Positions 1 to 7,687 of a stretch of DNA of 64,000 nt are shown here, one piece after another. Both the position numbers and the translations under genes were made by a program. The first letter of the stretch is position 1. Every line of letters begins with the position of its first letter. The notes under the pieces are model-generated. The model ran no database searches and was not told the origin of the DNA. It was given only the letters and a program-made list of their open reading frames with translations. The stretch comes from Clostridia bacterium (GTDB lineage: Bacteria > Bacillota_A > Clostridia > Oscillospirales > CAG-272), in NCBI GenBank assembly GCA_017501345.1, contig JAFVXC010000022.1, positions 1 to 64,000 on the forward strand, given 5' to 3'.

Positions 1-1109
1 AAATATACCACGGGCTCACCGTTCTTCGTCACGACACGCGCAATGGCGTTATCTCGATCGATCACGATGCTCTCACCCGTCGACTTGTTCTCTACCCGCT
101 GAAGATCGGTAGCCTTCTCTCGGATCGCCTCGGATTTCGCTGTCCTCCCATACTTTTTTGCTTCCTTCGCCAAAGCGCGTCGCTTTGCTTTAAGTTGCTC
201 GGGCGTCAAAAACTCGTCCGGTATGTACTTAAAGAAATTCTCATCAGCAGTATTGACTTTTTGAATCAATTCTGCTATACTATAATCAGAGACAGGTAAC
301 AGGCGTGTCCGTCCCTCTCCTTGAGGGGCCGTATCGCTGACGACACCTGTCTCTATTTTCGTCAGTGCGACCGCAAGATACAAACGATTTTTGTTGTCCG
401 TATATTGCTTTATCTCGAACTGCACAGGTGTGCAGAAGTTACCCTCTTGAAACGCTCCCAACAGCACATAGGTTTGTAACAGTCGAGAATTTTCTTTTGA
501 AGTCCCCACCGCTTTGTCGTTGTGAATCTCTAACAAAACCGCTCTGTCAAGAATTGCTTGAAGATTCATCACTACTTTTGCAAAATCTCCTAAACTTCCG
601 CCGTAGTCAAGAATTTGAGAGTTTGCACTTTTTAATGCGCCATTACCTGTAAATTCAAAATCCACATCAATGGCCTCTGTTCTATAATTTTTCAAAAAGC
701 CCAATTCTCTCAGTTTTTGAACGATCGGTTTTTTGAGTTTTTTAGCTATCTCCCAGTCTTTTGTTTCAAGCGTCTCCGAATCTATATCGAGATCCGCGTT
801 TTTGGAAATCGGAGCAGGGGAAATTCTTTTGTTTCTCAAAACAGCTGCACGCTCACCTTCACTCATTCCGACGGTGATTTTTTCTTTTTCGGCAGATTTT
901 GACTTTTCGTTCAAATCAGCCGTTTTTTTGTCGGTCTTTTGCGTTTCGTCTCCATCTTTTTCCTTCGTTTTGAGGGCAGAACGCTCACGCTGCTCGCGGA
1001 TCTCCGCTTCCCTCGCGGCATCCTTCTCCGCACGAACCGTCGCACCGAGCTCGTAGCAGGGCCTAAAAGCCCTGCTATTTTTGACCCCATTTTGACCCCG
1101 CAAACGGTT
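1..1109 (-). pseudogene. Truncated polyvalent (LPD-type) mobile-element protein, partial at the window edge
   Basis: One minus-strand frame is open from a TAG at 1110-1112 to the window edge, about 369 codons. It begins with a charged stretch (YELGATVRAEKDAAREAE) and has no plausible start codon or ribosome-binding site. The recognisable part has MSEGERAAVLRNKRI, a region with NRLYLAVALTKIE, and then LLPVSDYSIAELIQKVN and FFKYIPDEFLTPEQL. From memory this resembles the 'large polyvalent protein-associated' (LPD) domains at the ends of very large phage and ICE proteins. I infer a 5'-truncated remnant or edge of an integrated element lying on the 3' side of the tRNA-Lys. The function of such domains is not known. 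It could also be an intact element whose gene lost its N-terminal part at the boundary. The family call rests on motif memory only. Confidence 0.55.
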
Positions 1110-1199
1110 CTATTTGATGGTATATCAGTACACAAAACGCAACATTCACCCCATCAAGGCAACGCCGAAAATGCAAGAAAAATCAAGAAAAACAAAGAA

Positions 1200-1229
1200 A
1201 AACCGCGAAAACGTGAGCTTTCGCGGTTT
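1200..1229 (-). terminator. Rho-independent terminator of tRNA-Lys
   Basis: Perfect 11-bp stem AAACCGCGAAA / TTTCGCGGTTT with an 8-nt loop, followed on the minus strand by TTCTTTGTTTTTC. It lies 11 bp beyond the tRNA 3' end. Confidence 0.85.
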
Positions 1230-1240
1230 CTTCTATTCAA

Positions 1241-1313
1241 TGACCCATCGGAGACTCGAACTCCGGACCCCATGATTAAAAGTCATGTGCTCTACCGACT
1301 GAGCTAATGGGTC
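1241..1313 (-). tRNA. tRNA-Lys (anticodon UUU)
   Basis: A 73-nt cloverleaf on the minus strand. The acceptor stem is GACCCAT / ATGGGTC with discriminator A. The D-loop region is TAGCTCAGTCGGTAGAGC, the anticodon loop is CTTTTAA (anticodon TTT), and the T-arm contains GGTTCGAGTC-type bases (GAGTTCGAGTCTC). CCA is not encoded: TTG follows the discriminator. A terminator lies directly downstream. Confidence 0.95.
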
Positions 1314-1406
1314 ATAGGCACGCTTTTCGCGTACCCATATATCATACCACAAGCGCCTCTAATTGTCAAGTCCTTTTTTTGATTTCCTGACAATTTTTTC
1401 TTTCAA

Positions 1407-1925
1407 TCAGTTCAGCTTTTCGGCGAAGCGGCTGATGCTATCGGGATTGATGGTCGGAAGAACACGGGTGTACTCTCCGTCCTCGGGGGCATCGTCGTCT
1501 CCCGTATCGGTGATGGTATTCCGCATAAAGCGGACGTAAAGCTTATCCTTCCAATTCTTTTGCCTCGAAATATCAAGCGTGCCGCCGAATGACACGACGT
1601 CATACGCGCAGTCTCGGAGATCCTTCGGGAAAGCCTTCTCAAGCTGCTCCTCTGCCTCATCGGCAAAGCCGCAGACGATGAAGTATCCCGTCTTTTTTGT
1701 TTTCAACACTTCGGCGTTGTCCTGTATGTATTTTGCAACGGTCGGATGCAGCTTCGCGTGACGGATCGGTCCGCCGACAATGATAGCATCGTATTCGGAT
1801 GGGTCAGGGGTTGCCAGCGTCAGGTCGACGATCGTCGGACGCCGTCTTCGCAAAAAATGCCGAAGCAGCCTCACACATTCGGTCGTAGTACCCGTTACCG
1901 AGGCATAGACAATTAAAATCTTCAT
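1407..1925 (-). CDS. Flavodoxin-domain protein
   Basis: A 172-residue cytoplasmic flavoprotein of the flavodoxin fold. The N-terminal FMN phosphate loop is recognisable (MKILIVYASVTGTTTECV, where typical flavodoxins have a GxT-rich loop after the first beta strand), and VGGPIRHAKLHPTV resembles the second FMN-binding loop of HemG/flavodoxin_5-type proteins. It therefore probably binds FMN and transfers electrons, but the partner is unknown. The start has a good site (AAGGAG, 7 nt before ATG). It is last in the minus-strand run after nrnA, with a 56-nt gap. The HemG-like (protoporphyrinogen oxidase) option is possible, but no haem gene lies nearby, so only the fold is claimed. Confidence 0.75.
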   Translation of the reverse strand: MKILIVYASVTGTTTECVRLLRHFLRRRRPTIVDLTLATPDPSEYDAIIVGGPIRHAKLHPTVAKYIQDNAEVLKTKKTGYFIVCGFADEAEEQLEKAFPKDLRDCAYDVVSFGGTLDISRQKNWKDKLYVRFMRNTITDTGDDDAPEDGEYTRVLPTINPDSISRFAEKLN

Positions 1926-1981
1926 TTTTTCTCCTTATCGATCGAACGAGGATACAGATTCTATCCCGAGGAGGAAGCACA

Positions 1982-2983
1982 TCAAAGTCTTTCACGAAGC
2001 GCAGAAAGAACACGCTCAAGTGCGCTGTCTATATCGGCAGCCCCCTCGATCGTAGCGCCTGCGGCTCTTACGTGACCGCCACCGCCGAATGTCGCACAGA
2101 CCTCAGAAACGTCAAAATCAATAGCGGATCGCATCGAAAGTCGGAACAGCGGTGCCTCGTCCGCTTGCTTCAGAACGAAAGCGATATCCACGCCCTCGAT
2201 CATACGCGCAACGTCGATCAACGTTTCGGTATGCTCATCACGAAGCCCAAGCCTTTGCTTGATCTCATATGGGAAGGTGATCGCCGCGATCCGACCGTTT
2301 TCAAAGAGCTGAAGGCGACTGAAGCCCTCGTGCTCTGCCTGCATCTGCAGATAGGATACCGATGAAAAGAGGCGTCTGTTGATCTCTGCGGCATCAATAC
2401 CGGAAAGCAACAGCTCCGCTGCGGTACGATGCGTCTCGGGCGTTGCGTTTGAAAATCGGAAGCACCCCGTATCCGAGCTGATCGCGGCATACATACACGC
2501 CTCTGCCTTCTGCGGAACAGTACGCAGTGCGCCATCGCTCACGAGAAGACGCGAGAGCGTAAAGATCATCTCACCCGTCGCCGATGCCTCGGGCAGGACC
2601 CAATGATCGGTAAAGGGTGTTCCCCTTCCGTGGTGGTCGATCATAAGCGTGTAACGATCACCGTAGAGATCCATAAGCGCACCCGCCTGCATCGGAGATG
2701 CGGTATCGACCGCGATGATACGGGAAGCGGCAAGATCCTGTGGGACCGACAGGGGTAAGATCGACTTCTGCTCGCCATCAAGCAAAAACGCAAGACGGTT
2801 CGGGCATTCCTCGGCACAAACGACCCACGCGCGGCTTCCGAGTGCCTCAAGGATCGCCTTCAGTGCAAATGCCGAGCCAAGGCAATCGCCATCGGGCTTG
2901 ACGTGACAGGTGATGAGCGTATCACACGGACGCTTCAGTTCCTCAGCGACATCCCTTGGGGTAAGCGAAGAAAACTCACGCAT
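1982..2983 (-). CDS. nrnA: DHH-family phosphoesterase, NrnA-like oligoribonuclease/pAp phosphatase
   Basis: A 333-residue cytoplasmic DHH/DHHA1 phosphoesterase. Motif I is HVKPDGDCLGS, the DHH motif is IDHHGRGTPF, and the C-terminal DHHA1 glycine motif is GGGGHVRAAG. The family degrades 2-5-nt RNA ends and dephosphorylates 3'-phosphoadenosine-5'-phosphate, using a two-metal site. The frame is open further upstream, but the chosen ATG (MREFSSLTPRDVAEEL) sits in the end of rbfA: the start and the rbfA stop overlap by 8 nt (ATGCGTGA). This is a classic coupled arrangement, and rbfA-nrnA neighbours are common in Firmicutes. Length fits the family (310-340). Confidence 0.9.
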   Translation of the reverse strand: MREFSSLTPRDVAEELKRPCDTLITCHVKPDGDCLGSAFALKAILEALGSRAWVVCAEECPNRLAFLLDGEQKSILPLSVPQDLAASRIIAVDTASPMQAGALMDLYGDRYTLMIDHHGRGTPFTDHWVLPEASATGEMIFTLSRLLVSDGALRTVPQKAEACMYAAISSDTGCFRFSNATPETHRTAAELLLSGIDAAEINRRLFSSVSYLQMQAEHEGFSRLQLFENGRIAAITFPYEIKQRLGLRDEHTETLIDVARMIEGVDIAFVLKQADEAPLFRLSMRSAIDFDVSEVCATFGGGGHVRAAGATIEGAADIDSALERVLSALRERL

Positions 2984-3368
2984 CGGTTTCTTCCCCGCTA
3001 TCGCCGTCAGTCGCCTCCTCGGACTCCTCGGCATAGGTGATCCTGCTGAGCACCTCCTGGATATGTGCGCCGTACTTGATCGAATCATCGGCTATAAAGG
3101 TGAATTCGGGAGTCTGACGCAGGTTCATAATACGTGCGATCTGTCCGCGGATATAGCCCGCCGACGACTTCAGCCCCTTTGCGATCTCCTTCGGGTCACC
3201 CTGCATCGCGGAATAATATACGCGCGCGGTCTTGAGATCACCTGCGACCTCGCACGCCGTAACGCTGATAAAAGCGTCCGAAACGCGCGGATCCTTAACG
3301 GTGCGAAGCACCTGGCTCATAACCCTCTGCATCTCGTCGTTGATTCTGCCTCTTCTGTATTTTGCCAT
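2976..3368 (-). CDS. rbfA: Ribosome-binding factor A
   Basis: A 130-residue KH-like RNA-binding protein that assists 30S subunit maturation around the 16S 5' end. The start MAKYRRGRINDEMQRVMSQV and the segment VKDPRVSDAFISVT are family hallmarks. The C-terminus ends in an acidic tail (EESEEATDGDSGEETD). I chose the ATG at 3368 because everything before it is non-homologous leader. It is coupled by an 8-nt overlap to nrnA and lies about 105 bp after tpiA, so pgk-tpiA-rbfA-nrnA-flavodoxin may form one transcript. Confidence 0.93.
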   Translation of the reverse strand: MAKYRRGRINDEMQRVMSQVLRTVKDPRVSDAFISVTACEVAGDLKTARVYYSAMQGDPKEIAKGLKSSAGYIRGQIARIMNLRQTPEFTFIADDSIKYGAHIQEVLSRITYAEESEEATDGDSGEETDA

Positions 3369-3474
3369 AATTCTTAAATCCCTTCCGTTCCTTGTGTGCT
3401 TCGCGCAAAACGCGCGGGATACAATCGTCTTGCACCCCGCGCGATCGGCCAACGGCCACGCTGACTTTACGTAA

Positions 3475-4242
3475 TTACTGTGCAGCGTCTACGATTGCGG
3501 TAAACTTCGATGCAACGAGCGAAGCGCCGCCGATGAGACCGCCGTCCACGTTGGGCTTCGAAAGAAGCTCTGCCGCGTTCTGGTCGTTCATCGAGCCGCC
3601 GTACTGAATGGTAACGGTCTCTGCAACGTCTGCGCCGTACATTTCAGCGAGAACGCCGCGGATCACGCCACAGGTCTCTTCAGCCTGCTCGGGAGTAGCG
3701 GTAAGACCGGTACCGATCGCCCATACGGGCTCGTATGCGATGACAACGTTCTTCAGCTGCTCCGCGGTGATGCCCTTGAGGTCGAGCTTGATCTGCATAG
3801 CGCAGACCTCGTTCGTAATACCGTCAAGTCTCTCCTCCTTAACCTCACCCATACAAAGGATGACGCGGAGGCCTGCCTCGAGAGCCGCCTTCGTGCGGAG
3901 GTTGACGGTCTCGTCAGTCTCGCCGAAGTACTGGCGTCTCTCGGAGTGGCCGATGATAACGGTGTCAACGCCGATCGCCTTCAGCATTTCAGCGGAAACC
4001 TCTCCGGTATATGCGCCCTTCGGTGCGAAGTGTACATTCTCTGCGCCGATGACGATGTTCGAGCCCTTTGCTGCCTCCATAGCTGCCGCGATGGTAACGT
4101 AGGGAGCGCAGAAAATGATGTCGCAGTTATCCTTACCTGCAACCATAGGCTTGATCTCATTGATGAAAGCAACTGCTTCAGCGGGGGTGAAGTTCATCTT
4201 CCAGTTGCCTGCGATTACGGTTCTTCTCTTCTGAGGATTCAT
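3475..4242 (-). CDS. tpiA: Triosephosphate isomerase
   Basis: A 255-residue TIM-barrel enzyme interconverting dihydroxyacetone phosphate and glyceraldehyde 3-phosphate in glycolysis. The catalytic lysine is in GNWKMN (Lys15), the histidine in IIGHSERR, and the glutamate in AYEPVWAIGTG at the flexible loop. The phosphate-binding GGS and GGLIGGAS motifs are present near the C-terminus. The ATG is preceded by GGAAGGAA. It follows pgk by about 95 bp on the same strand, the usual glycolytic pairing. Length is standard (about 250). Confidence 0.97.
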   Translation of the reverse strand: MNPQKRRTVIAGNWKMNFTPAEAVAFINEIKPMVAGKDNCDIIFCAPYVTIAAAMEAAKGSNIVIGAENVHFAPKGAYTGEVSAEMLKAIGVDTVIIGHSERRQYFGETDETVNLRTKAALEAGLRVILCMGEVKEERLDGITNEVCAMQIKLDLKGITAEQLKNVVIAYEPVWAIGTGLTATPEQAEETCGVIRGVLAEMYGADVAETVTIQYGGSMNDQNAAELLSKPNVDGGLIGGASLVASKFTAIVDAAQ

Positions 4243-4335
4243 TTTGGGATTCCTTCCTTACAAAAACTAAAATTCAAAGAGACATTCCGCGAAAACAGTA
4301 TTCCCGCGGAAGGTCCCGATTATGAAAATATACGA

Positions 4336-5544
4336 TTACTTGTCTTCGAGGCAAGCGATGCCGGGAAGCTCACAGCCCTCGAGGAACTCGAGAGAAGCGC
4401 CGCCGCCGGTGGAGATGTGCGTGATCTTAGATGCGAAGCCGAGGGTCTCACAAGCTGCTGCGGAGTCGCCGCCGCCGACGATCGTGGTAGCGGAGGAGTC
4501 AGCAAGTGCCTGTGCAACTGCCTTGGTGCCTGCAGCAAGGATGGGGTTCTCGAACACGCCCATCGGGCCGTTCCAAACGACCGTCTTTGCGTTCATAACA
4601 GCCTCTGCGAAAAGCTCACGGGTCTTCGGACCGATGTCAAGACCCATTCTGTCAGCGGGAATGCCTGCCTCAGCGTCGACAACCGTCGTTTCAACGGGAG
4701 CGTCGATCGGATCCGGGAAGGAAGCCGCGGTAACGGTATCGATGGGGAGAAGGAGGTTTACACCGTTTGCCTTTGCCTTTTCGATCATTTCCTTGCAGTA
4801 GTCGATCTTCGTCTCGTCTACGAGCGAGGTGCCGATCTCATATCCCTTTGCCTTTGCGAAGGTATAAGCCATACCGCCACCGATGATAAGGGTATCGACC
4901 TTGGTGAGGAGGTTATTGATAACGTTCAGCTTGTCTGCAACCTTTGCACCGCCAAGAATTGCAACGAACGGACGGTCGGGATCAGCAAGAGCCTTGCCCA
5001 TAACGCCGATCTCCTTCTGAATGAGGTAGCCGCAAACTGCGGGAAGGCCTGCATACATCGAAACGCCTGCGGTGGAAGCGTGTGCACGGTGAGCCGCACC
5101 GAACGCATCGTTTACGAAAATCTCAGCCATTGAGCCGAGTTCCTTTGCAAATTCGGGATCGTTCTTTTCCTCGCGTGCGTCAAAACGGGTATTCTCAAGA
5201 AGGATCGCTTCGCCGTTCTTCAAAGCCGCAGCCTTTGCCTTTGCATCGGGACCGATGGTGTCAGCGCAGAGCGGAACCTCCTTACCGAGAAGCTCGGTGA
5301 GACGAGCTGCTACGGGAGCGAGGGTATACTTCATATTGACTTCGCCCTTCGGCTTGCCCATATGGGAGCAAAGAATAACCTTTGCGCCGTGCTCCATCAG
5401 GTACTTGATGGTGGGAAGAGCTTCGACAATACGCTTGTCACTGGTGATAACGCCGTCCTTCAGCGGTACGTTGAAGTCACAACGAACCAGAACGGACTTG
5501 CCGGATACTTCAATATCCTCAATGCTTTTCTTGTTGTAGGTCAT
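4336..5544 (-). CDS. pgk: Phosphoglycerate kinase
   Basis: A 402-residue two-domain kinase transferring phosphate from 1,3-bisphosphoglycerate to ADP. The N-terminal [14 protein letters not shown] binds the 3-phosphoglycerate end. [27 protein letters not shown] and the C-terminal [13 protein letters not shown] form the nucleotide half. It is the first gene after a consensus minus-strand promoter (5588-5616) and is upstream of tpiA. Length is about that of bacterial Pgk (390-400). Confidence 0.97.
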   Translation of the reverse strand: MTYNKKSIEDIEVSGKSVLVRCDFNVPLKDGVITSDKRIVEALPTIKYLMEHGAKVILCSHMGKPKGEVNMKYTLAPVAARLTELLGKEVPLCADTIGPDAKAKAAALKNGEAILLENTRFDAREEKNDPEFAKELGSMAEIFVNDAFGAAHRAHASTAGVSMYAGLPAVCGYLIQKEIGVMGKALADPDRPFVAILGGAKVADKLNVINNLLTKVDTLIIGGGMAYTFAKAKGYEIGTSLVDETKIDYCKEMIEKAKANGVNLLLPIDTVTAASFPDPIDAPVETTVVDAEAGIPADRMGLDIGPKTRELFAEAVMNAKTVVWNGPMGVFENPILAAGTKAVAQALADSSATTIVGGGDSAAACETLGFASKITHISTGGGASLEFLEGCELPGIACLEDK

Positions 5545-5587
5545 GGTAATGATAAACCACCTTTCAAAAATTTTATCTTACTATGGT

Positions 5588-5616
5588 ATTGTAGCATATT
5601 GTGAGAAATTTATCAA
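5588..5616 (-). promoter_or_regulatory. Promoter of the pgk-tpiA operon
   Basis: On the minus strand TTGATA, a 17-bp spacer and TACAAT; the start point would lie about 35-40 bp before the pgk ATG. Confidence 0.75.
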
Positions 5617-5699
5617 GAGATTTTTTCGATTTTTTCTTGTAAATTCAAAAAAAACACACAAATTGCAAAAAGAACACCCTTCTCGGGAATTTTTCCGTG

Positions 5700-6197
5700 T
5701 TAAAACCAACCTGATTTGTCAAGGACGGATAGGATCTCCCGCCCCTTCGATGTAAAAAGCGCGATCGCCGTTACCCTTCCCGTTCCCGAATCGAGAACCG
5801 AGAAGCGCAGGGTACGCTCCGATGTGATCTCGGCTGCCAGCATTGCCTCGCGTGGCAGACGGAAGGAGAAATGAGGCTTACGGTCTCTCGAAAAGAAATA
5901 CATCGCTTCCTCTGTCACGCACAGGTATCCGCCGCGACCGCTTTGCGGAAAGGAAAAGCTGATCTGCTCCTTCAGGAGGACTTCCTCGGGGATATCGTCC
6001 TCAATGTCACGGTAACGTCTGTCAGCGTTCCACTCAAAAAACGGAATGAGAAGCCCGACGATGAGGCTTGTCCCAAGCCCACAAAGTAGCGCGACCGAAA
6101 AATCCTCCGTAAAGATCGCAACGAGCAAAAGAACCGCCGCGCCTGCGATGAGGCCGACCGCACAAACGGCAAAGGAAAAATACTGCTTTCCCTTCAT
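5700..6197 (-). CDS. Small two-helix membrane protein of unknown function
   Basis: 165 residues. Two hydrophobic helices, about residues 8-29 and 33-53, form a hairpin with a very short turn. A cytoplasmic C-terminal domain of about 105 residues follows. The tail begins acidic (DIEDDIPEEVLLKEQ) and is rich in short strands (YLCVTEEAMYFFSRDRKPHFSFRLP), reminiscent of a PH/GRAM-like fold, but that is only an impression. No catalytic motif is visible. A consensus promoter lies about 65-95 bp upstream. It lies between the pgk operon and the divergent recombinase gene. Confidence 0.6.
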   Translation of the reverse strand: MKGKQYFSFAVCAVGLIAGAAVLLLVAIFTEDFSVALLCGLGTSLIVGLLIPFFEWNADRRYRDIEDDIPEEVLLKEQISFSFPQSGRGGYLCVTEEAMYFFSRDRKPHFSFRLPREAMLAAEITSERTLRFSVLDSGTGRVTAIALFTSKGREILSVLDKSGWF

Positions 6198-6262
6198 TCC
6201 TCATCACTTCCCTTCGCTTATACGTCACGCAGAAACCGCGTCGTTTTCATTTCTATCTTATA

Positions 6263-6291
6263 ATTATACACGATTCGTCCCGATCTGTCAA
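6263..6291 (-). promoter_or_regulatory. Promoter of the small membrane protein gene
   Basis: Minus-strand TTGACA, 17-bp spacer ending in TG, TATAAT: a near-consensus sigma-A promoter, about 65-95 bp before the ATG at 6197. Confidence 0.8.
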
Positions 6292-6326
6292 GTCCCCTCT
6301 TTTTTCGAAAATTCACTTCGATTTTT

Positions 6327-6356
6327 TTGTAACACGAGGTTTCTTTGGGGTACAAT
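6327..6356 (+). promoter_or_regulatory. Probable promoter of the tyrosine recombinase gene
   Basis: TTGTAA, 18-bp spacer, TACAAT on the plus strand, about 45 bp before the recombinase ATG. It is weaker than most promoters here, consistent with low recombinase expression (inference). Confidence 0.6.
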
Positions 6357-6399
6357 ATAAATACTCTCAAAAAGAATAGAATCCACGGAGGAATACAAG

Positions 6400-7254
6400 A
6401 TGTCAAAGAAGGAAATAAACTCACGGGATCTGAAGATCTTCAGATCTCATCTGATAAATGAAGAAAAAAGCGCCGCGACGGTAGAGAAATATCTCCGCGA
6501 CGCGCGCGCCTTTATACGGTATGCAAAGGGCAAAATCCTATCCAAAGAACTGACCGTAGCCTATAAGCGGTCTCTTGAAAATACGGGCTATAAGCCTCGG
6601 TCGATCAATTCGATGCTTGCAAGCCTCAACCGATTTCTTGATCTGATCGGTGCCGCAGACTGCAAGGTAAAAAGCGTCCGTATCCAAAGAGAGGCATACG
6701 AGTCCGAGGACAAGGAGCTTTCACGAACGGAATACGAGCGTCTTCTCTCGGCGGCAAAAGGACAGGAGCAGCTCGGTTTGATCATACGGACGATCTGTGC
6801 GACGGGCATACGCGTTTCGGAGCTTCGTTTCTTTACTGTTGAAGCGGTCCGGCGCGGTGAAGCGACGGTAAAATGCAAGGGCAAATCCCGAACGATTCTG
6901 ATCCCGAACGAGCTCAAAAGGCTGCTGCTCCAATATCTGAAGCGAAAAAAGCGCGGAAGCGGCGAGATCTTTGTAACGAAAAGCGGAAAGTCGCTCGACC
7001 GAAGCTATATATGGGCAAAAATGAAGAGTCTTTGCTCGGCGGCAAACGTTTCACCTTCGAAGGTCTTTCCGCATAATCTCCGAAAGCTATTCGCACGCAC
7101 CTTCTACAGCATTGAAAAGGATATCGCAAAGCTTGCGGATATCCTGGGACACAGTAGCATCGAAACCACGCGCATCTATATTATGACAACGGGGCTTGAA
7201 CATCGAAAACGGATCGAAAAAATGGATCTCGTCTTTTCCAATCAATATTTATAG
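6400..7254 (+). CDS. Tyrosine recombinase (Xer/phage-integrase family), probable DNA invertase for the adjacent switch
   Basis: A 284-residue tyrosine recombinase. Residues 8-95 form a SAM-like core-binding domain (LINEEKSAATVEKYLRDAR), and about 105-280 the catalytic domain. The complete active site is visible: Arg138 (TGIRVSEL), Lys162 (KGKSR), His225 and Arg228 (HNLRKLFA), His251 (GHSSIETT) and Tyr260 (TRIYIM). The family cuts and rejoins DNA at short inverted-arm sites through a 3'-phosphotyrosine. The stop codon lies 12 bp before the left 65-bp inverted repeat, whose matching partner sits 313 bp away, so this enzyme is the obvious candidate to flip the promoter between them. It is too short and too locally linked to be the housekeeping XerC or XerD, though a general Xer role cannot be excluded. 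Confidence 0.9.
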   Translation: MSKKEINSRDLKIFRSHLINEEKSAATVEKYLRDARAFIRYAKGKILSKELTVAYKRSLENTGYKPRSINSMLASLNRFLDLIGAADCKVKSVRIQREAYESEDKELSRTEYERLLSAAKGQEQLGLIIRTICATGIRVSELRFFTVEAVRRGEATVKCKGKSRTILIPNELKRLLLQYLKRKKRGSGEIFVTKSGKSLDRSYIWAKMKSLCSAANVSPSKVFPHNLRKLFARTFYSIEKDIAKLADILGHSSIETTRIYIMTTGLEHRKRIEKMDLVFSNQYL

Positions 7255-7266
7255 GAAATAAAAAAC

Positions 7267-7331
7267 CACATAATTCGCATTATGTGGAGCTACGTCAATA
7301 TTTTGATTCACATAATTCGCATTATGTGGAG
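7267..7331 (+). repeat. Left inverted repeat (65 bp) of the invertible promoter: two tandem palindromic recombinase sites
   Basis: Two identical 23-bp units (7267-7289 and 7309-7331) separated by 19 bp. Each contains CACATAAT-TCGC-ATTATGTG, i.e. two inverted arms around a short asymmetric core, the form of a tyrosine-recombinase crossover site. The full 65 bp recurs without mismatch in inverse orientation at 7580-7644. Confidence 0.95.
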
Positions 7332-7388
7332 CTTGTGTTTCGGAACGGCACGAGCAAACTCCTTTTAAGGGTTGAACGATAAAAATAA

Positions 7389-7457
7389 GCGCACAAAAAA
7401 AGAAGCCCTCCCAAAATCTTCAAAAAACGACATTGAGAGGGTGTTTTTTTGGTGCGC
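7389..7457. terminator. Long imperfect bidirectional terminator inside the invertible segment
   Basis: GCGCAC followed by an A-run and GCCCTC pairs with GAGAGGGTG, a T-run and GGTGCGC. The arms are bracketed by A7 on the left and T7 on the right, so a U-tract is available for transcripts from either side. It would stop read-through from the recombinase gene. Confidence 0.7.
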
Positions 7458-7517
7458 ATGTCATAATATCGCATCCGAAAGTAACCGTATCTTGTTGAAT
7501 TTTTTTCTTGAAATCTA

Positions 7518-7546
7518 TTGACTTTTTTGTGGATTTAGTCTATAAT
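7518..7546 (+). promoter_or_regulatory. Invertible promoter driving the secreted-protein genes (ON orientation)
   Basis: TTGACT, exact 17-bp spacer, TATAAT, with an AT-rich stretch directly upstream. Transcription would start near 7553 and run through the right inverted repeat, which folds into two hairpins in the mRNA leader, before reaching the ATG at 7688. Confidence 0.9.
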
Positions 7547-7579
7547 TATACACACAACTCGTATGTACCAAACACCGAT

Positions 7580-7644
7580 CTCCACATAATGCGAATTATG
7601 TGAATCAAAATATTGACGTAGCTCCACATAATGCGAATTATGTG
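7580..7644 (-). repeat. Right inverted repeat (65 bp) of the invertible promoter
   Basis: Exact reverse complement of 7267-7331. Units lie at 7580-7602 and 7622-7644 with the same 19-bp spacer. It lies in the 5' leader of the first secreted-protein gene. Identity without mismatch across 65 bp fits ongoing recombination. Confidence 0.95.
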
Positions 7645-7687
7645 ATACCAGGTGAACCCGGTCGAAGAGTAGAAAGGATTACCCAAT

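Larger units (their letters stand above)
7332..7579. other. Invertible DNA segment (248 bp) carrying promoter and terminator; no gene
   Basis: Non-coding DNA bounded by the two inverted 65-bp repeats. It contains a two-way terminator hairpin (7389-7457) in its left half and a consensus promoter (7518-7546) pointing right, toward the secreted-protein genes. As sequenced, the orientation is ON for those genes. Inversion would point the promoter at the 3' end of the recombinase gene and put the terminator between that promoter and the surface genes, giving OFF. The inversion itself is inferred from the architecture. Confidence 0.85.

Noticed and set aside
911..1135. Short minus-strand frame with a VKMGSK segment reminiscent of phage-integrase C-termini
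   Set aside because: It continues as Arg/Lys-rich noise and overlaps the polyvalent-protein frame, which has the coherent domain sequence.
7358..7378. Small minus-strand frame with a good ribosome site (AAAAGGAG) inside the invertible segment
   Set aside because: It encodes only about nine codons ending in the repeat; too short to support as a gene.
7267..7644. CRISPR-like array of 23-bp palindromic repeats
   Set aside because: Only four copies, two inverted against two, with identical 19-bp spacers; this is a recombination site pair, not an array.
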